Assembly (NCBI GenBank): GCA_965217615.1
Contig: CBDCIT010000039.1
Span: forward strand, 240,256 to 304,255
DNA length: 64,000 nt
Direction of reading: 5' to 3'
Origin: CAVOAK01 sp965217615
GTDB taxonomy: Bacteria; Pseudomonadota; Alphaproteobacteria; UBA8366; CAVOAK01
The stretch's first letter is position 1. The number at the start of each line of letters is the position of its first letter. The notes under the pieces are model-generated. The model did not search any database, was not told the DNA's origin, and saw only the letters and a program-made list of their open reading frames with translations. Position numbers and translations under genes: made by a program. Shown piece after piece: positions 61,641 to 64,000 of the stretch.

Positions 61641-62267
61641 ATGCCTGAGATCGAATATTTCTATTCCGCCCACTCCGCGTTTGCCTATCTCGGCTCGGCC
61701 CGATCTATGGCAATTGCTTCGGCGGCAAAGCGGAGGATCGTTCACAAACCGATGGACCTGCTTCAGGTGATCGAGGCCAACGGAATCGGATCGGCTTACG
61801 GCCGACCCGCTCATCACAGTGCGTATTTTTTTGGCCGTGAGATTGAGCGCTGGGCCGAGGCACGCTAGGCCCCAGTGTTGGGGCGCAGGCCAACTCATCA
61901 CGACAACGACATGACCTTGGCAAACTGCATGCTGATTGCAGGGCAGGTCCGAGGTGTAGAAATTGGTCAGTTGGCCCACGGCATGCTGGAAGCACATTGG
62001 CGGGACGATGCAGACCTGGCCGACCGCGACACCTTAGCGCGGATCGGCGATCAGCTTGGCCTCGAACCGGCGCCCCTGCTGGAAGCCGCGCTGTCGGCAG
62101 ACGTCCAAGCGACTTACGCGCAAAATACAGTCGAGGCAATCGAGCGGTCGGTGTTCGGTGCGCCCACCTATTTCGTCGACGGCGACATGTTCTTTGGACA
62201 GGACCGTCTGGAACTGGTTGAACGCGCCCTCCAGCGCCCCTTCGCAGGAAATTGGCCGCGCGACTGA
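61641..62267 (+). pseudogene. 2-hydroxychromene-2-carboxylate isomerase-like protein, amber stop
   Basis: A DsbA-fold, glutathione-dependent isomerase. It starts MPEIEYFYSAHSAFAYLGSA with Ser in the active position. A TAG at 61866-61868 follows EIERWAEAR. The same frame continues APVLGRRPTHHDNDMTLANC to VFGAPTYFVDGDMFFGQDRL, so a single substitution disrupts an otherwise complete gene of 208 codons. The family acts in naphthalene and related aromatic degradation. Confidence 0.82.
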
Positions 62268-62546
62268 CGGCGGCATTTATCCCCGGGCTGCGCGGTCTCG
62301 AAGGATCGATGCCGGTCTCAACGCCGGGAAGTATCGGTCACATAGAGGCGACCCTCCGGCACCAATTCACAAGTAGACAACCTGGCCAAAATCAAATATA
62401 TCGCGGCGCGTTTTCGCCAGCCGCCCACGCGCCAAGAGTTGACGAATCGGACCGGCGATGCCAAGTGTGACGCAGCGACCCCACCGAAACCAGGCGCATC
62501 AGGAACCAGATTTGCTGCAGCAGACAACAGTCTCACCGGCCCGATC
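62268..62546. other. No gene recognised upstream of topA
   Basis: 279 bases without a convincing gene. The part nearest topA is probably the original dprA-topA spacer and leader. No clear promoter or terminator was seen. Confidence 0.4.
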
Positions 62547-64000
62547 ATGAACGTCGTCGTCGTTGAATCGCCGACCAAAGCGAAGACAATCAATCGCTAT
62601 CTGGGTTCGGATTACCAGGTGTTCGCGAGCTATGGGCATGTGCGCGACCTACCTGCCAAAGATGGCTCCGTAGAGCCCGAGCGCGACTTCGCAATGTCGT
62701 GGCAGGTCGACCCCAAAGCGAAAAAACACATAGACCTGATCGCCAAGGCGCTAGCGGGCGCGGACAAGCTCTACTTGGCAACCGACCCGGATCGCGAGGG
62801 CGAAGCGATCGCCTGGCACATGCAAGACGTGCTGACGCAGCGCAAGGCGCTGAACGGTGTCGAGGTCAAACGCATCGTCTTCCACGAGATCACCAAGGAT
62901 GCGGTGCTGGAGGCGTTGGCGCACCCCCTTGATGTGAACCAGGAGTTGGTGGACGCCTACCTGGCGCGCCGGGCGCTCGACTATCTGGTTGGCTTCACGC
63001 TTTCGCCAGTCCTCTGGCGCAAGCTGCCTGGTTCGCGTTCGGCAGGACGCGTCCAGTCGGTGGCTCTGCGGTTGGTATGCGAACGCGAAGCCGAGATCGA
63101 GATATTCCGGGCAGACGAATACTGGACCGTAGACGGTCGATTTACGACCGCCGCTAGCGCGCCCTACTCGGCACAGCTGACGCATCTCGACGGCAAGAAG
63201 CTCGGCAAACTCAGCCTCGCCGACAAGCAGGCCGCCGATCAGGCCGTGTCGAAGGTGTCGGCGGCGCGTTATCGCATCGACAAGGTCGAGCGCAAGCAGG
63301 CCCGCCGCAACCCGGCGCCTCCCTTTACAACCTCGACCCTGCAGCAGGAAGCAAGCCGCAAACTCGGTTTCAGTGCCTCGCGCACGATGCAGGTGGCGCA
63401 GCGCCTCTACGAGGGTCTCGACATTGGCGGCGAGACCGTAGGCTTGATTACCTATATGCGCACCGACAGCGTGACGCTTAGCCAATCGGCACTCAGTGGA
63501 TGTCGTTCCTTCATCAAGCGCGATTTCGGCGAGGCCTATCTTCCCAACGCGCCGCGCGTCTACCGCACGACTTCGCGCAACGCCCAGGAAGCGCATGAAG
63601 CAGTTCGGCCAACGGACATGTTTCGCGCGCCGCAGTCCCTCCTTCGCCGCCTCGACGACGAACAGGCGCGGCTCTACGAACTCATCTGGAAACGCACGAT
63701 CGCCTGTCAAATGGCCAGCGCGGTGCTCGACCAGGTGGCCGTCGACATCGCCGCACAGGACGGCTCGGTGGTGATGCACGCGACGGGTTCGGCAGTCAAA
63801 TTCGATGGCTTCTTCAAACTCTATCAGGAAGGCCGCGACGACGTCGGCGATCAATCGGGCAACGGTGGGGACCAAGAAGGGAAAAGCGGCGACGATCGCG
63901 ACCGGCGACTCCCGCCGATGAACGAGGGTGAGGATGCGGGCCTCACATCGGTCGATCCTGAGCAACATTTCACGCAGCCGCCACCGCGCTACTCCGAGGC
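62547..64000 (+). CDS. topA: DNA topoisomerase I, C-terminus outside window
   Basis: The first 484 codons of the type IA topoisomerase. TOPRIM domain: VVVVESPTKAKTINRYLG, SYGHVRDLPAKDGSVEPE, LATDPDREGEAIAWH (DxD and Glu). The catalytic Tyr is in GLITYMRTDSVTLS near residue 303, and AQEAHEAVRPTDM follows. The frame stays open to the window edge. It is normally next to dprA; here the two are 21 kb apart. Confidence 0.97.
   Translation, partial: MNVVVVESPTKAKTINRYLGSDYQVFASYGHVRDLPAKDGSVEPERDFAMSWQVDPKAKKHIDLIAKALAGADKLYLATDPDREGEAIAWHMQDVLTQRKALNGVEVKRIVFHEITKDAVLEALAHPLDVNQELVDAYLARRALDYLVGFTLSPVLWRKLPGSRSAGRVQSVALRLVCEREAEIEIFRADEYWTVDGRFTTAASAPYSAQLTHLDGKKLGKLSLADKQAADQAVSKVSAARYRIDKVERKQARRNPAPPFTTSTLQQEASRKLGFSASRTMQVAQRLYEGLDIGGETVGLITYMRTDSVTLSQSALSGCRSFIKRDFGEAYLPNAPRVYRTTSRNAQEAHEAVRPTDMFRAPQSLLRRLDDEQARLYELIWKRTIACQMASAVLDQVAVDIAAQDGSVVMHATGSAVKFDGFFKLYQEGRDDVGDQSGNGGDQEGKSGDDRDRRLPPMNEGEDAGLTSVDPEQHFTQPPPRYSE

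Noticed and set aside
3384..61868. Stop-codon reassignment to explain in-frame TGA, TAA and TAG
   Set aside because: All three stop codons interrupt genes and all are also used as normal ends of intact genes, so recoding is not supported.
62751..63968. 405-codon minus-strand frame
   Set aside because: It is antisense to topA, which is certain.

Overview
The window is a piece of an alphaproteobacterial chromosome with moderately high GC. The evidence is the conserved order gatC-gatA-gatB, ruvX, pyrB, pyrC, plsY, dprA, topA, the DNA-protein families, and two perfect LexA boxes of the alphaproteobacterial type GTTC-N7-GTTC. It is unusually rich in insertion sequences (about fifteen, from the IS66, IS1182-like, IS3, IS5, IS21, ISNCY, IS1595, IS256, IS630 and IS1 families). 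Many neighbouring chromosomal genes are broken by single-base indels, in-frame stops or insertions, while the central housekeeping genes are mostly open. That pattern suggests a lineage in the early, IS-driven phase of genome erosion, for example a recently host-restricted bacterium. Uncorrected indels in a long-read assembly could explain some frameshifts but not the in-frame TGA, TAA and TAG codons.

Layout. 1-1.74 kb: end of an IS66-like element whose transposase overlaps a DNA adenine methylase gene. 1.8-8.96 kb: cyclic-nucleotide-binding protein, ureohydrolase, broken class III adenylate cyclase, a relic of a second ureohydrolase, and a broken FMN/FAD oxidoreductase divergent from a LysR regulator, with an IS1182-like element inserted at the oxidoreductase start codon. 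9-13.4 kb: IS3, IS5 and IS3 elements around a truncated membrane-protein gene. 13.4-27.2 kb: a small capsid-encoding mobile island (integrase, AlpA-like protein, TerL, HNH, HK97-type capsid, protease, connector, portal; no tail or lysis genes seen) that ends at tRNA-Ser(GCU) and is itself hit by IS21 and IS3.

27.3-41.1 kb: glutathione transferases, a broken glyoxalase-like gene, gatB/gatA/gatC on the minus strand, then ruvX (C-terminal tail replaced by an ISNCY insertion), a thiol dioxygenase, a class III CoA-transferase, and pyrB-pyrC-plsY-dprA. PyrB has an extra N-terminal domain, PyrC lacks the HxH metal motif, and dprA is frameshifted. 41.2-62.5 kb is an accessory block separating dprA from topA: a split TPR/glycerophosphotransferase-like gene, an IS1595-type transposon carrying two tRNA-like genes, IS256, paired NTF2-like genes, four tandem GST paralogues, a broken TauD-like dioxygenase, an ArsR/SRPBCC/membrane-protein operon, a lectin-like secreted protein, two abutting IS630 elements, a 3.2 kb IS1-family transposon with cargo, a decayed IS256 and an amber-interrupted HCCA isomerase. 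topA runs off the right edge.

The best candidates for something undescribed are two passenger-carrying transposons defined by perfect inverted ends and 8-bp target duplications. The IS1-family unit (56865-60084) carries small cargo genes, an HNH nuclease, two LexA boxes and a long structured RNA leader ending just before a ribosome binding site. The IS1595-family unit (42361-44106) carries two abnormal tRNA genes and a 52-codon gene.
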